Source of the DNA: Oscillospiraceae bacterium
GTDB taxonomy: Bacteria > Bacillota > Clostridia > Oscillospirales > Ruminococcaceae
Direction: 5' to 3'
Assembly (NCBI GenBank): GCA_017512745.1
Contig: JAFWEV010000098.1
Span: 1-64,000, forward strand
Length of the DNA stretch: 64,000 nt
The translations under genes and the position numbers were made by a program. This document shows, in pieces, positions 49,925 to 59,133 of the stretch (positions within the stretch are counted from its first letter, which is position 1; each line of letters starts with the position of its first letter). Under the pieces are notes generated by a model. The model ran no database searches and was not told the origin of the DNA. It saw nothing but the letters and a program-made list of their open reading frames with translations.

Positions 49925-51646
49925 ATGAGACTACTCGGAAAATATATGGGGAAATACAGGTTCCAGTCAGTAATGGCACCTCTGCTAAAGATGGCAGAGG
50001 CGCTTTTTGACCTGTTCGTTCCCATAGTGATGGCAAGGCTCATCAATACAGGTATAGGAAACGGCGACAGGGCATATATCCTGAAGCAGACGGGCATACT
50101 TGTCATGCTCGGTGTCATAGGACTTATCTTCAGCATAACCGCACAGTACTTCGCGGCCAGAGCCTCAGTTATGACGTGCAGCGACATGAGAAGAGACGTC
50201 TTTGCGCATGTGCATGAGCTCAGTTTCAGGGACCTCGACAGGATCGGAAACAGCACCCTCATAACGAGGATGACGAGCGATCTCAATCAGGTGCAGAACG
50301 GACTGAACCTCGGGCTGCGCCTTCTCCTGAGATCCCCGTTTATAGTATTCGGCTCGGTCATAATGGCGTTCACTGTGGACGCAAAGGCCGCATGGGTATT
50401 CGTAGTTGCGGTACCCCTGCTCGGAGCGCTTTTCTACGGGATAATGCTGAAGACTCTGCCGATGTACAGAGACGCCCAGAAGGGGCTTGACGCGGTCACG
50501 GAGCACACGAGAGAGCAGCTTACCGGCGTCAGGGTCATACGCGCTTTTGTAAAGGAAGAGGATGAGGAAAGGGAATTCTCCGCACGCAGCGCAGAACTCA
50601 AGAGAAGACAGCTCAGCGTCGGCGGGATATCCTCGCTCATGAATCCGCTCTCATACGTAATAATCAACCTCGGCATAGCTGCCGTTCTGTATATAGGGGC
50701 AGTCAGGACGGACGCCGGACTCATTATGAGCGGCGAGGTCATAGCTCTTGTCAATTACATGGGACAGATGCTCATCGAGATAGAGAAGCTGGCCAACCTC
50801 ATAATACAGATGACGAGAGCAGGAGCTTCCCTCGGCAGAGTGGAAGAGCTTCTCGCAATAGAGCCGTCGCAGAAATTCGGAAATGCGGAAGTGGACGATT
50901 CGGGCAATACGGCCGTTGAATTCGATCATGTATCCGTGAGATACAACGAGGGAGCCGACGAGAGCCTTCAGGATGTCAGTTTCACCGCGCTGAAGGGCGA
51001 GACCATAGGGATAATCGGCGGTACGGGCAGCGGCAAGACCACGCTTGTGAGCCTTATCCCGAGATATTATGATGCCACGGGCGGACAGGTGAGAGTATTC
51101 GGAAGAGATGTCCGCGATTACAGGAAAGACAGTCTCAGGGACAGAGTTCTCACCGTGCAGCAGACGGCAAAGCTGTTCAGCGGTACAGTGAGGAGCAATC
51201 TCCTGATGGGCAATCCGGGAGCGTCCGACGAAGAACTGTGGTCGGCTCTTGAGACCGCGCAGGCCGCGGATTTCATACGGGCCAAGGAAGGCCTCGACAC
51301 GGTGGTGGAGCAGGACGGAAGAAATCTCTCCGGAGGACAGAAACAGAGGCTCAGCATAGCAAGAGCGGTGGCGGGACATCCGGATGTCCTCATCATGGAT
51401 GACAGCGCCAGCGCCCTCGATTTCGCGACGGATGCCGCCTTGAGAAAAGCCGTCAAGGGGCTTGGAGACATGACGGTCTTTATCGTCAGCCAGAGGGCGA
51501 GCAATGTGATGGAGGCCGACAGGATACTTGTTCTGGATGACGGAATACTTGTCGGCAGCGGTACGCATGCGGAACTTCTAAAAGACTGTGAAGTATACAG
51601 AGATATATACGGAACACAGTTCGGCGGAGAGGAGGCAGGAGCATGA
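49925..51646 (+). CDS. ABC exporter half-transporter with degenerate ATPase site
   Basis: A 573-residue type IV exporter with six helices and an ATPase domain. Walker A is GGTGSGKTT, signature LSGGQKQR, Walker B LIMDDSASALD with Asp in place of the catalytic Glu, and the switch region IVSQRAS with Gln in place of His. These changes mark the degenerate partner of a heterodimeric exporter. It overlaps the second half-transporter gene by 4 nt. Substrate unknown. Confidence 0.92.
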   Translation: MRLLGKYMGKYRFQSVMAPLLKMAEALFDLFVPIVMARLINTGIGNGDRAYILKQTGILVMLGVIGLIFSITAQYFAARASVMTCSDMRRDVFAHVHELSFRDLDRIGNSTLITRMTSDLNQVQNGLNLGLRLLLRSPFIVFGSVIMAFTVDAKAAWVFVVAVPLLGALFYGIMLKTLPMYRDAQKGLDAVTEHTREQLTGVRVIRAFVKEEDEEREFSARSAELKRRQLSVGGISSLMNPLSYVIINLGIAAVLYIGAVRTDAGLIMSGEVIALVNYMGQMLIEIEKLANLIIQMTRAGASLGRVEELLAIEPSQKFGNAEVDDSGNTAVEFDHVSVRYNEGADESLQDVSFTALKGETIGIIGGTGSGKTTLVSLIPRYYDATGGQVRVFGRDVRDYRKDSLRDRVLTVQQTAKLFSGTVRSNLLMGNPGASDEELWSALETAQAADFIRAKEGLDTVVEQDGRNLSGGQKQRLSIARAVAGHPDVLIMDDSASALDFATDAALRKAVKGLGDMTVFIVSQRASNVMEADRILVLDDGILVGSGTHAELLKDCEVYRDIYGTQFGGEEAGA

Positions 51647-53409
51647 GCGCAAAGAAACTGCCAAGGGATCTCCGCAGAGATACGGTAAAGAAGATATTTG
51701 TCTGCCTCGGTCCGTATAAGGGAAGAATAACCCTCAGCATACTGTCCGCGGCGGTGATAGTGGCCGTGCAGCTCCTGATACCGGTGCTCACCGGTAAGGC
51801 AATCGACCTCATGATAAAGGGAGCGACCGAATTTGCGGGAGTCCTCAATTACATAATCCTCATAGGTATATCCGCGGGAGTGTCGGCACTGTTCAGCTGG
51901 CTCCTCAGGATATCCAACAACAGAGTCGTTTACGGCATAAGCGAAGACCTCAGAAAAAAGGCCTCCGGCAAGATAAACAGACTTCCGCTGAGTTACCTCG
52001 ATTCACATCTCTCCGGAGATATAGTGAGCAGGATCATATCCGACGTAGAGCAGTTCTCCGACGGACTTCTGCTCGGATTCACCCAGTTTTTCTCCGGAAT
52101 ACTGACGATTCTCGGAACGCTCATATTCATGCTGGTCACGAATATACGCATAGCCCTTGTCGTCGTGCTAATAACGCCCGTGAGCCTGCTGGTCGCGGCA
52201 TTCATATCCAAGAACACATTCGGATTCTTCAAGCTCAGAAACGAGATAGGCGGCAAACAGACGGCACTGGTTAACGAGAGGATAGACGGGATGAAGCTCG
52301 TGCAGGACTTCGGATACGAGAAGGTCGACATGGAGCAGTTCGAAAAGATAAACAAAGAATATACGGACGCCACGGTCAAGGGAGTGTTCTTCTCGAGCAT
52401 CACGAATCCCTCGGTCCGGTTCGTAAACAATCTTGTGTATGCGGGAGTGGGACTCACCGGCGCGCTTTCGGCCATATCCGGCGGTATATCCATAGGGCAG
52501 CTCAGCTGCTTCCTCTCATATGCCAACCAGTACACAAAGCCCTTCAACGAGATATCCGGAGTCGTGGCGGAGATGCAGAACGCCATTTCATGCGCCGCCA
52601 GGGTATTTGAATTTCTCGAGGCGGAAGAGATGACCGAAGATCCGGCCGATCCGTATGAGCTCCATATCGATGAGGAGGGCGGCGACGTGACTGTCGAGGA
52701 TGTGGCCTTCAGCTACGATCCCGCAAGGCCGCTCATCGAGCACTTCGATCTCAATGTGGACGCGGGAGAGAAGATAGCTATCGTGGGACCGACGGGATGC
52801 GGCAAAACGACGTTCATCAACCTGATCATGCGATTCTACGATGTCGATAAGGGAGACATAAAAGTCGCGGGACACAGCACGCGGTCCATGACGAGGCAGA
52901 ACCTGAGGCAGAACATAGGAATGGTGCTGCAGGATACGTGGATAAAACACGGTACCGTAGCGGAGAACATAGGGTACGGTCTCAAAGGCGCGTCGATGGA
53001 AGACATTATCGACGCCGCGAAGCGCGCGCACTGCCACAGTTTTATAAAGAGACTTCCCCAGGGATACGACACCGAGATATCCGAGACGCTCGGCGGCTTA
53101 AGCCAGGGCCAGAAGCAGCTTCTCTGTATAGCCAGGGTCATGCTTAGGATCCCGCCGATGCTCATCCTCGACGAAGCCACTTCCAATATCGACACAAGAA
53201 CGGAGATCAGGATCCAGAAGGCCTTCAATGCGATGATGGAAGGCAGGACGACCTTCATAGTCGCCCACCGACTGTCCACCATTAGAAACGCTGATCTCAT
53301 TATCTTCATGAAGGACGGAAAGATAATGGAGCAGGGAACTCACGAAGAGCTCCTTGCGAAGGGCGGACTCTACAGAGAACTGTTCGACAGCCAGTTCGTC
53401 AGGACATAG
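51643..53409 (+). CDS. ABC exporter half-transporter with intact ATPase site
   Basis: A 588-residue partner of the preceding protein. Walker A is GPTGCGKTT, signature LSQGQKQLL, Walker B LILDEATSNID and the switch His in IVAHRLS. All catalytic residues are in place. Together they form a lipid- or drug-type exporter of the BmrCD/TM287-288 kind. Substrate cannot be assigned. A terminator at 53428 ends the operon. Confidence 0.93.
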   Translation: MSAKKLPRDLRRDTVKKIFVCLGPYKGRITLSILSAAVIVAVQLLIPVLTGKAIDLMIKGATEFAGVLNYIILIGISAGVSALFSWLLRISNNRVVYGISEDLRKKASGKINRLPLSYLDSHLSGDIVSRIISDVEQFSDGLLLGFTQFFSGILTILGTLIFMLVTNIRIALVVVLITPVSLLVAAFISKNTFGFFKLRNEIGGKQTALVNERIDGMKLVQDFGYEKVDMEQFEKINKEYTDATVKGVFFSSITNPSVRFVNNLVYAGVGLTGALSAISGGISIGQLSCFLSYANQYTKPFNEISGVVAEMQNAISCAARVFEFLEAEEMTEDPADPYELHIDEEGGDVTVEDVAFSYDPARPLIEHFDLNVDAGEKIAIVGPTGCGKTTFINLIMRFYDVDKGDIKVAGHSTRSMTRQNLRQNIGMVLQDTWIKHGTVAENIGYGLKGASMEDIIDAAKRAHCHSFIKRLPQGYDTEISETLGGLSQGQKQLLCIARVMLRIPPMLILDEATSNIDTRTEIRIQKAFNAMMEGRTTFIVAHRLSTIRNADLIIFMKDGKIMEQGTHEELLAKGGLYRELFDSQFVRT

Positions 53410-53427
53410 CGGATCAAAAAACAAAAG

Positions 53428-53472
53428 GCTCACATGCTTCGGATCGCGATCTGAAACATGTGAGCTTTTTTC
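53428..53472 (+). terminator. Terminator after the ABC exporter
   Basis: A long stem (GCTCACATG 53428-53436 with CATGTGAGC 53457-53465, extended inside by a TTCGGAT/ATCTGAA helix) is followed by TTTTTT. Confidence 0.88.
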
Positions 53473-53599
53473 CTGTCGGGGAAAAATACAGCAGGGTATG
53501 CTTTTGTATAGTACAGTGTATAATGAGAAAGTGAATACAGCGTGTTGACCGCCGCCAGGCGATCCGGAGACTGTATCAACCGAAAGAAGTGAGGTATAT

Positions 53600-54025
53600 A
53601 TGCGGACTTTCAGAGATAGAAAGAAACTTTATGCGGCGTTGTTGCTGATCATCGCGCTTCTGTTGTGCCTTGCAGGATGTGGAAGCAGTCAGGCTGCGAT
53701 GCTCGTCCGTCCCACGTATTCTGCGGAGGCCTCAGAACCCGAAAGAGAGGCAACACAGTCAGGGAAAGGATCAGAGGACGGGAACTCCGAACTGGAAGCG
53801 CTCGTCGCGTATGCTAGGGAGCTTGAAGAAGGCGGGAACTATGCCGCGGCCGCAAAAGTATGGGAGCTGATAGAGAAAGCTGCCCTGAATGAGGCGGAAG
53901 CTGAAATGCAAAGGACCGGTGAAGAATCGGTAAAGGATATAGATCCGTTGTATAAGGCAATGCTTATCGGGAACGTTTTTGCCGGTGACACGAAAGAGAC
54001 TGCAGTCGTGGGAGGGGTCGGATAA
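53600..54025 (+). CDS. Small lipoprotein
   Basis: A 141-residue lipoprotein with lipobox LAGC. A Ser/Glu/Pro-rich spacer is followed by a helical hairpin, SELEALVAYARELEEGGNYAAAAKVWELIEKAALNEAEAE, which looks like one tetratricopeptide-type unit. TAA and the next ATG overlap by one base, so the secreted repeat protein is coupled to it. TATAAT at 53519-53524 may be its -10; the -35 is poor. Function unknown. Confidence 0.7.
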   Translation: MRTFRDRKKLYAALLLIIALLLCLAGCGSSQAAMLVRPTYSAEASEPEREATQSGKGSEDGNSELEALVAYARELEEGGNYAAAAKVWELIEKAALNEAEAEMQRTGEESVKDIDPLYKAMLIGNVFAGDTKETAVVGGVG

Positions 54026-55941
54026 TGCTGAAGAGAATCACATGCGCGGTCCTTACGGCAGTTCTGCTTGTCTTTTCCGCAGGCGGTACGGTCTCTTATG
54101 CCGAAACGAATCCTTTTGGCGACATCGAGATAACTGTGGAGGAGATCTCGTCTTTCGGTTATGACGGCGATGCCCCTTTAGGAGATGCGCTTACCGATAT
54201 ATATGAGGAAGTTCGTGATTCTGTGGATGAGCATGCGGAATCCAGACGCGAAAGCGGTACCGATGACAGCGTCCTTGAGACGATGATGAATGAGACGCTG
54301 ACCGGGGACGCGGCCGATTCCTTTGATTCAGGCAACAAGGAGCGGATGGAAGACAGCTTTATCGGAGCTTCCGAAACGACGGAGGATCTCAGCGGAAACA
54401 GGACTGAAATCTATGAAGACGGTTCAGTCCTGACTGAGAAGAGCGATGGTACCAAGGAAGGGATATCCTCCGACGGAACAAGAGTGACTGTCGACAGCAA
54501 TGGGAATACGACATATCATTTCGCGGACGGAAGTCAGGGGATAAAGCACGCAGACGGTCTTAAGGAGCAGATCTTTCCTGACGGCACAAAACTTATGGAA
54601 AGACCTGACGGGAGCCAGTACACATACGAAGCAACAGGCTATTATACCGATCTTGACGATCAGGGCAACGTCACCAGGGTATGGTACGATAACGGAGAGA
54701 GCATCGATCTTTTTGATGAGAACGGCGATATTTTCGTGGGAGAAAAGACCATCACGGGACCCAATGGCGAGACCTTTACCTACAAAGGGGATGCCGGATA
54801 TGACGAAGACGGAAATTATGTCGTGAGAGAATTCAGCTTCTCCGCGTCTGGAAACGGAAAAGAGTTCCATCTTGAAACAAAGGGAGACGGCAAAGGGGGA
54901 TGCTCGATCGATTACAGCGATCCGGACGGGAATTCCTTTGAGGCCGAATTTGGCGAGAATGGCAACAGAGTGGATGCGTCATCTGGAGACGGACAGAGCG
55001 AGACTCATTATTCCGAGAAGGACGGAAAGGGGTCGTTTACGTCAAGAGAAGGCGATGAAATGAGCTCCATGAAGTGGGCGGAAGGCAAGGATTCGGATTC
55101 CTTCGAAATGGCCTTTTCCGACGGAAGAACGATGAACATTACGACCGACAAAGACGGCAATGTCATCAAAGGAAACGTTAAAACTGCAGACGGTCTTACG
55201 GTGACTGCCGACGGCGACAGGGCAACGATCGAAGATGCGAAGACGGGTTTGTATATAGAGAAGGATCAGGAAGGAATCAAACAAGCCCACATTCCGCGCG
55301 AAGACGGGTCGTCCTTTGATTTCGGAAACGGAACGGGAGTTCTCGTGGACAATGCCACGGGCAATAAAGTCATGTGGACACATGACCAGAATGGGGATCT
55401 CACGATCCTCTCGCCCGACGGGGAATACACCACAGACGAAAACGGCAATCTCTATAAAGACGGCGAACCGGTCCTGTATAACGGAATACAGGTGAACACC
55501 GAAACGGGTCTGAGCCTGCCGGGGGAGAGCTCAGGGGAGGATACCCCGAAGAGCACTCCTGAAGATTCGGAACCCGAAGAAACAGCCGGTTCGGGAACGC
55601 TTGCGTTACCGGATATCTGCGGAAGGTATGATATAGGCGGATATGTCTCATTCTATGACTATGAGGACGAAACCACGGAATCGGAGTATATCACGGGCAG
55701 TATCACCGTCAGGGCCGAAGGAGATGTTCTGTATATAGAGGACGCTGACGGCGGAGTGCTTATAGCGTATGATTACGACCCCGGTACCGGAGTCTGCAAT
55801 GCCGTTTATGAAGAGGATGAGGAAGCTCTTTCGGAAATGCATTTTACAAGAGACGGCAACAGGATCAGATTGACCATCTATGTCACTGAAGATTTCGATT
55901 TCGGAAAGTCGACGGGAGAGTTGACGGGATACCGTTACTGA
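54025..55941 (+). CDS. Secreted Gly/Asp-rich G-box repeat protein
   Basis: A 638-residue protein with a cleavable-looking signal peptide (VLLVFSAGGTVSYA). The middle, about residues 120-500, is a run of short units with DGS/DGT/NGN spaced about ten residues apart (EDGSVLTEKSDGTKEG, DGTRVTVDSNGNTTYH, FADGSQGIKHADG). This matches the beta-strand repeats called G-box, as in TCP10_C-type domains, forming an extended sheet. The last 110 residues are a separate strand-rich domain (GRYDIGGYVSFYDYED). Likely an extracellular scaffold or adhesin. Role unknown. Confidence 0.65.
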   Translation: MLKRITCAVLTAVLLVFSAGGTVSYAETNPFGDIEITVEEISSFGYDGDAPLGDALTDIYEEVRDSVDEHAESRRESGTDDSVLETMMNETLTGDAADSFDSGNKERMEDSFIGASETTEDLSGNRTEIYEDGSVLTEKSDGTKEGISSDGTRVTVDSNGNTTYHFADGSQGIKHADGLKEQIFPDGTKLMERPDGSQYTYEATGYYTDLDDQGNVTRVWYDNGESIDLFDENGDIFVGEKTITGPNGETFTYKGDAGYDEDGNYVVREFSFSASGNGKEFHLETKGDGKGGCSIDYSDPDGNSFEAEFGENGNRVDASSGDGQSETHYSEKDGKGSFTSREGDEMSSMKWAEGKDSDSFEMAFSDGRTMNITTDKDGNVIKGNVKTADGLTVTADGDRATIEDAKTGLYIEKDQEGIKQAHIPREDGSSFDFGNGTGVLVDNATGNKVMWTHDQNGDLTILSPDGEYTTDENGNLYKDGEPVLYNGIQVNTETGLSLPGESSGEDTPKSTPEDSEPEETAGSGTLALPDICGRYDIGGYVSFYDYEDETTESEYITGSITVRAEGDVLYIEDADGGVLIAYDYDPGTGVCNAVYEEDEEALSEMHFTRDGNRIRLTIYVTEDFDFGKSTGELTGYRY

Positions 55942-55989
55942 CCATGAGATCCTGACGGATGCGGACCGTTCAGCGAAAAAAAGATAAAA

Positions 55990-56033
55990 GAAAAAAGAAC
56001 TTCGTTCTCGTATGAGACCGAAGTTCGTTTTTA
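55990..56033. terminator. Bidirectional terminator between convergent genes
   Basis: GAACTTCG (55997-56004) pairs with CGAAGTTC (56019-56026), with a weaker internal stem, and both flanks carry A- or T-runs suited to both strands. Confidence 0.8.
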
Positions 56034-56046
56034 ACGGATCGGAAGA

Positions 56047-56715
56047 TCAGATGATTCCCAGCGGGATCAGCACTATGAGGAGCAGAGCGTCGAGTCCCCA
56101 TATGCCTATGAGAAAGCGATTGCGCTTCTTCGGCTCCCAGTCAGGAACGTAGTTGGAAGCCAGGAAAAACGGTATGTAAGTCGTGATGAAAACGGGAAGA
56201 ACTCCCCACCATTTATACACCCATATAAAGCTCCAGTTATCTGTTGCTGCGAGGAACGATTCGACGAGCGCGAAGAGCAGCGCCATCTCTATCGCACCTG
56301 CCAGCTTGCAGCTTATACCCTTTTTGCCGTCCTTCGCGAAGTATCTCTTTTCGCGGTCATCCGGCAGCATCTTGAATGAGATGATACCGGCAAGGCTGAA
56401 CATCATTGACAGTTCCCAGCACACGCCTATGAGCAGGATGAATGTGGTCGATTCGTTGCTGACCGCCCACAGGGGAAATCCGGAAACTTTTGCGATTATC
56501 GCATTGCAGATCTCATACAGCCAGTGTACTCCGTAGAGTGCGAGCCCTGCGTAGATGACCTTGAAATTCTTTTTGTTTATCTCGGACCAGTACACATAGA
56601 AAACCACAGCCAAGATGAATATGAAGGTCCAGTTGAAGTTTTCCGTGCTGCGCACAACGATCGCGCGGACCTGCTCCATGGCTTCGGCGGAACCGTCTCC
56701 CCAGAACTTAAACAT
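56047..56715 (-). CDS. Hypothetical multi-pass membrane protein
   Basis: A 222-residue protein with about six helices (TFIFILAVVFYVYW, VIYAGLALYGVHWLYEICNAI, TTFILLIGVCWELSMMFSLAGIISF, then three more). Aromatic residues are plentiful. A conserved-looking SNESTTF lies before helix 3. I do not recognise a family; it resembles neither an ABC permease nor a known transporter by eye. No neighbours are on the same strand, and a ribosome site AGGAGG precedes its start. Confidence 0.65.
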   Translation of the reverse strand: MFKFWGDGSAEAMEQVRAIVVRSTENFNWTFIFILAVVFYVYWSEINKKNFKVIYAGLALYGVHWLYEICNAIIAKVSGFPLWAVSNESTTFILLIGVCWELSMMFSLAGIISFKMLPDDREKRYFAKDGKKGISCKLAGAIEMALLFALVESFLAATDNWSFIWVYKWWGVLPVFITTYIPFFLASNYVPDWEPKKRNRFLIGIWGLDALLLIVLIPLGII

Positions 56716-56852
56716 CGCAGTTATCCTCCTTCTCGGAAATATCTTCGTGCTTTCATTCTAGCACCATCAAACATAGCGGGATATACGGCCTGAAAAATCA
56801 CCAAAGGAACATGCCGTTAATAGGGCAAAATACAGAAAAAGAAAGCATGGCA

Positions 56853-56881
56853 TTGAATTATTTCCCTGAGCAGGGAATAAT
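56853..56881 (+). promoter_or_regulatory. Possible promoter of the nucleoside operon
   Basis: TTGAAT (56853-56858) and AATAAT (56876-56881) are spaced by 17 bp; an overlapping TATAAT at 56881-56886 has no well-placed -35. No riboswitch is visible in 56716-56929, and I cannot identify a GntR operator. Confidence 0.45.
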
Positions 56882-56929
56882 ATAATCAAGTTGTCATACA
56901 AGTTGAGAATGCCCGGAAGGAGACGTTTT

Positions 56930-58279
56930 ATGGGGAAATTCTATATAAAGAACTGCGAGATCGCCGATTTTGACACTATGAAGGCCGTTCCCGGCGAGAT
57001 CCTTATCGACGGAAACAGGATAAAGAGGATAGTAACGAAGATCGAACCTGCCGAGGCGGACGGCGCGACAATCATCGACGCAAAGGGAATGCTGGCGATG
57101 CCGTCGTTCACCGACACGCACACACATCTTGTCCAGACGTTTATGAAGGGACCGCTCGACGACTATCCGATCACGAAGTGGCTCGTAAAGATGTTCACTC
57201 TAGAGGCTCTGATGAACGAGGAAGAAAAGTATTACAGCACTCTTCTGGGGTGTCTTTCGTCCCTGAGATTCGGGACCACACTCGTAAACGATATGGGCGG
57301 ATGGGACATGATAGATACGGATATCCGGGCGATCGAAGATGCGGGGATAAGGGCGACATACGGCATCAGCTATACTGACATAGCCGAGAATGAGAAGACT
57401 CCAATAATCTCTCTTGACGAAGCGATGAGGAGAGCGGAGATCACATACAGTAAAGCGCAGGGTAAAGGCGGCGGCCTTATAAAGGCGTCCGTCGCTCCGG
57501 CGGGGCTGCCTGCTACATCTAAGATTCTCGCTCAGAACCTCAAGAAGTTCGCTAATGAGAAGGGCATAGTCTATCATACGCATCTTGGCGAGGGCAAAAA
57601 AGAGACGGAGGACGTCATGAGGATGTACGGCCTCAGAGGCGAGGGCGAAGCCCTTTATGAATTCGGGATCCTCGACAAAAACACGCTTCTCGCGCACAGC
57701 ATCTGGCTCAAGGACTTCGAACTCGACATGATCAGGGAGACGGGAGCAGTACCGGTGCACTGCCCGAATACAAACATGAAGATAAGCGACGGTATCCCGC
57801 CGATCGCCGCTATGCTGAAGCGCGGCATCCCGGTAGCCATGGGATGCGACGGCGAGGCTTCAAGCTCGACGAGAGACATGATTAGAGAGGGAAGAGCCGG
57901 AGCGTATCTGCAGAAGGGAGTGACTCTCGACCCGACGGTCATGGATGCCGGCACGACATTTAAAATGATGACCGTCAATGGCGCGAGAGCTCTCGGATAC
58001 GATGACCTCGGAGAACTGAAAGAGGGCAATCTCGCCGACCTCATACTCGTCAATACGGATGACGATGTCTCGCTGGTAAACCACGAATACAGGATAGGGA
58101 ATGTGCTCTACGCCGGAGACGGGCACGCTGTCGATACGGTATTCTGCAACGGCAAACTCATGGTCAGGAATAAGAAGATCATGGTCGTTGATGAAGAAGA
58201 GATAATACACAAGTGCAGAGAGATCCTCACCGGATTCAACAGGAGGATCGCAAAACTCGAATCAGAGGGAAAGATCTGA
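56930..58279 (+). CDS. Amidohydrolase/deaminase (MTA/SAH-deaminase and chlorohydrolase family)
   Basis: A 449-residue metal-dependent amidohydrolase. Ligand motifs: TDTHTHLVQTFMKG (HxH), YHTHLGEG (His), LAHSIWL (His) and CDGEASSSTRDM (Asp). The order resembles 5'-methylthioadenosine/S-adenosylhomocysteine deaminases and related 8-oxoguanine or triazine enzymes, so a purine or nucleoside deaminase is likely. ATG 56930 is chosen because GGAAGGAG (56915-56922) is placed 7 nt upstream. It opens an operon with three nucleoside phosphorylase-like genes and a carboxylesterase. Confidence 0.85.
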   Translation: MGKFYIKNCEIADFDTMKAVPGEILIDGNRIKRIVTKIEPAEADGATIIDAKGMLAMPSFTDTHTHLVQTFMKGPLDDYPITKWLVKMFTLEALMNEEEKYYSTLLGCLSSLRFGTTLVNDMGGWDMIDTDIRAIEDAGIRATYGISYTDIAENEKTPIISLDEAMRRAEITYSKAQGKGGGLIKASVAPAGLPATSKILAQNLKKFANEKGIVYHTHLGEGKKETEDVMRMYGLRGEGEALYEFGILDKNTLLAHSIWLKDFELDMIRETGAVPVHCPNTNMKISDGIPPIAAMLKRGIPVAMGCDGEASSSTRDMIREGRAGAYLQKGVTLDPTVMDAGTTFKMMTVNGARALGYDDLGELKEGNLADLILVNTDDDVSLVNHEYRIGNVLYAGDGHAVDTVFCNGKLMVRNKKIMVVDEEEIIHKCREILTGFNRRIAKLESEGKI

Positions 58280-58296
58280 GAGGAGGGAAAAACATT

Positions 58297-59133
58297 TTGG
58301 AATTCAAGAGAGAAAAATTCGTCGACGAAGACGGAAGACTGTTTTTTACCGGCCTTAAGGAGGGCGACGTTGCGCCGACAGTCCTCATGCCGGGAGATCT
58401 GGCAAGGAGCAAGATAATATCCGAGTGCTTTAAGACGGCCGAGTACAAGGGACAGAGAAGAACATACGTAACATATACGGGAGAGACGGAAAACGGCACT
58501 CCCATAACTGTCTGCTCGTCGGGAATGGGACCGCTCGCGGTAAGCACCGTCGCAGAGGAACTGAGCCAGATAGGCATGAAGAATCTTATACGCGTCGGAA
58601 CAGGAGCCGCGTTGCTCAAGGACTACAAACCGGGCACGATAATAATCGCGACAGGATGTGTGAGAGGCGACGGATGTTCGTACGAATACGTTCCGCCCGA
58701 GTTTCCGGCGATAGCTGATCCGTTCATCGTCGAGGCGCTCGTGAGGGCGTGCAGGGAATTCGGAGAGGAACCGGAAGTCGGACTCTACAGAGCGCATGAC
58801 TCATATTACAGAGAGACGAGCACCGCGATGGTCGACACATACGAGAGGATGAAACCTTGGGTCGACGCGGGAGTCAAGATGATCGAGAACGAGAGCGCTA
58901 CGCTGTTCACAGTTGCGCACAGGCTCGGGATCCGCGCGGGATCCATATGCGTATCCCACCTCAGCATGATAGAGGATACGGTATACTACGAAGGCCCCGA
59001 TTCGAGGCTCGCATACCCGGAGGCATTTGAGGACGGATTCATGGAGGAGAGGATACTCCTCGCGTCGAAGATCTCAGTGAGAGCTACCGAGATCCTCGAG
59101 GAAATGAGAAAGGCGGGTGAGATCTATGAGTAA
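58297..59133 (+). CDS. Nucleoside phosphorylase-family protein 1
   Basis: A 278-residue protein of the PNP/UDP family. MPGDLARSK matches the GDPxR phosphate loop with an altered residue, LIRVGTGAAL matches the second phosphate-site arginine, ATGCVRGDGCSYEYVPPEFPAIADP is the typical base-binding block. The ribose motif reads ENESATLF where uridine phosphorylases have EMESA. TTG 58297 is used, with GGAGGG at 58282-58287. The second gene in the operon; overlaps the next by 8 nt. Substrate unknown. Confidence 0.85.
   Translation: MEFKREKFVDEDGRLFFTGLKEGDVAPTVLMPGDLARSKIISECFKTAEYKGQRRTYVTYTGETENGTPITVCSSGMGPLAVSTVAEELSQIGMKNLIRVGTGAALLKDYKPGTIIIATGCVRGDGCSYEYVPPEFPAIADPFIVEALVRACREFGEEPEVGLYRAHDSYYRETSTAMVDTYERMKPWVDAGVKMIENESATLFTVAHRLGIRAGSICVSHLSMIEDTVYYEGPDSRLAYPEAFEDGFMEERILLASKISVRATEILEEMRKAGEIYE

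Noticed and set aside
56716-56929. Riboswitch before the nucleoside operon
   Set aside because: No known aptamer pattern is seen; only a modest promoter.
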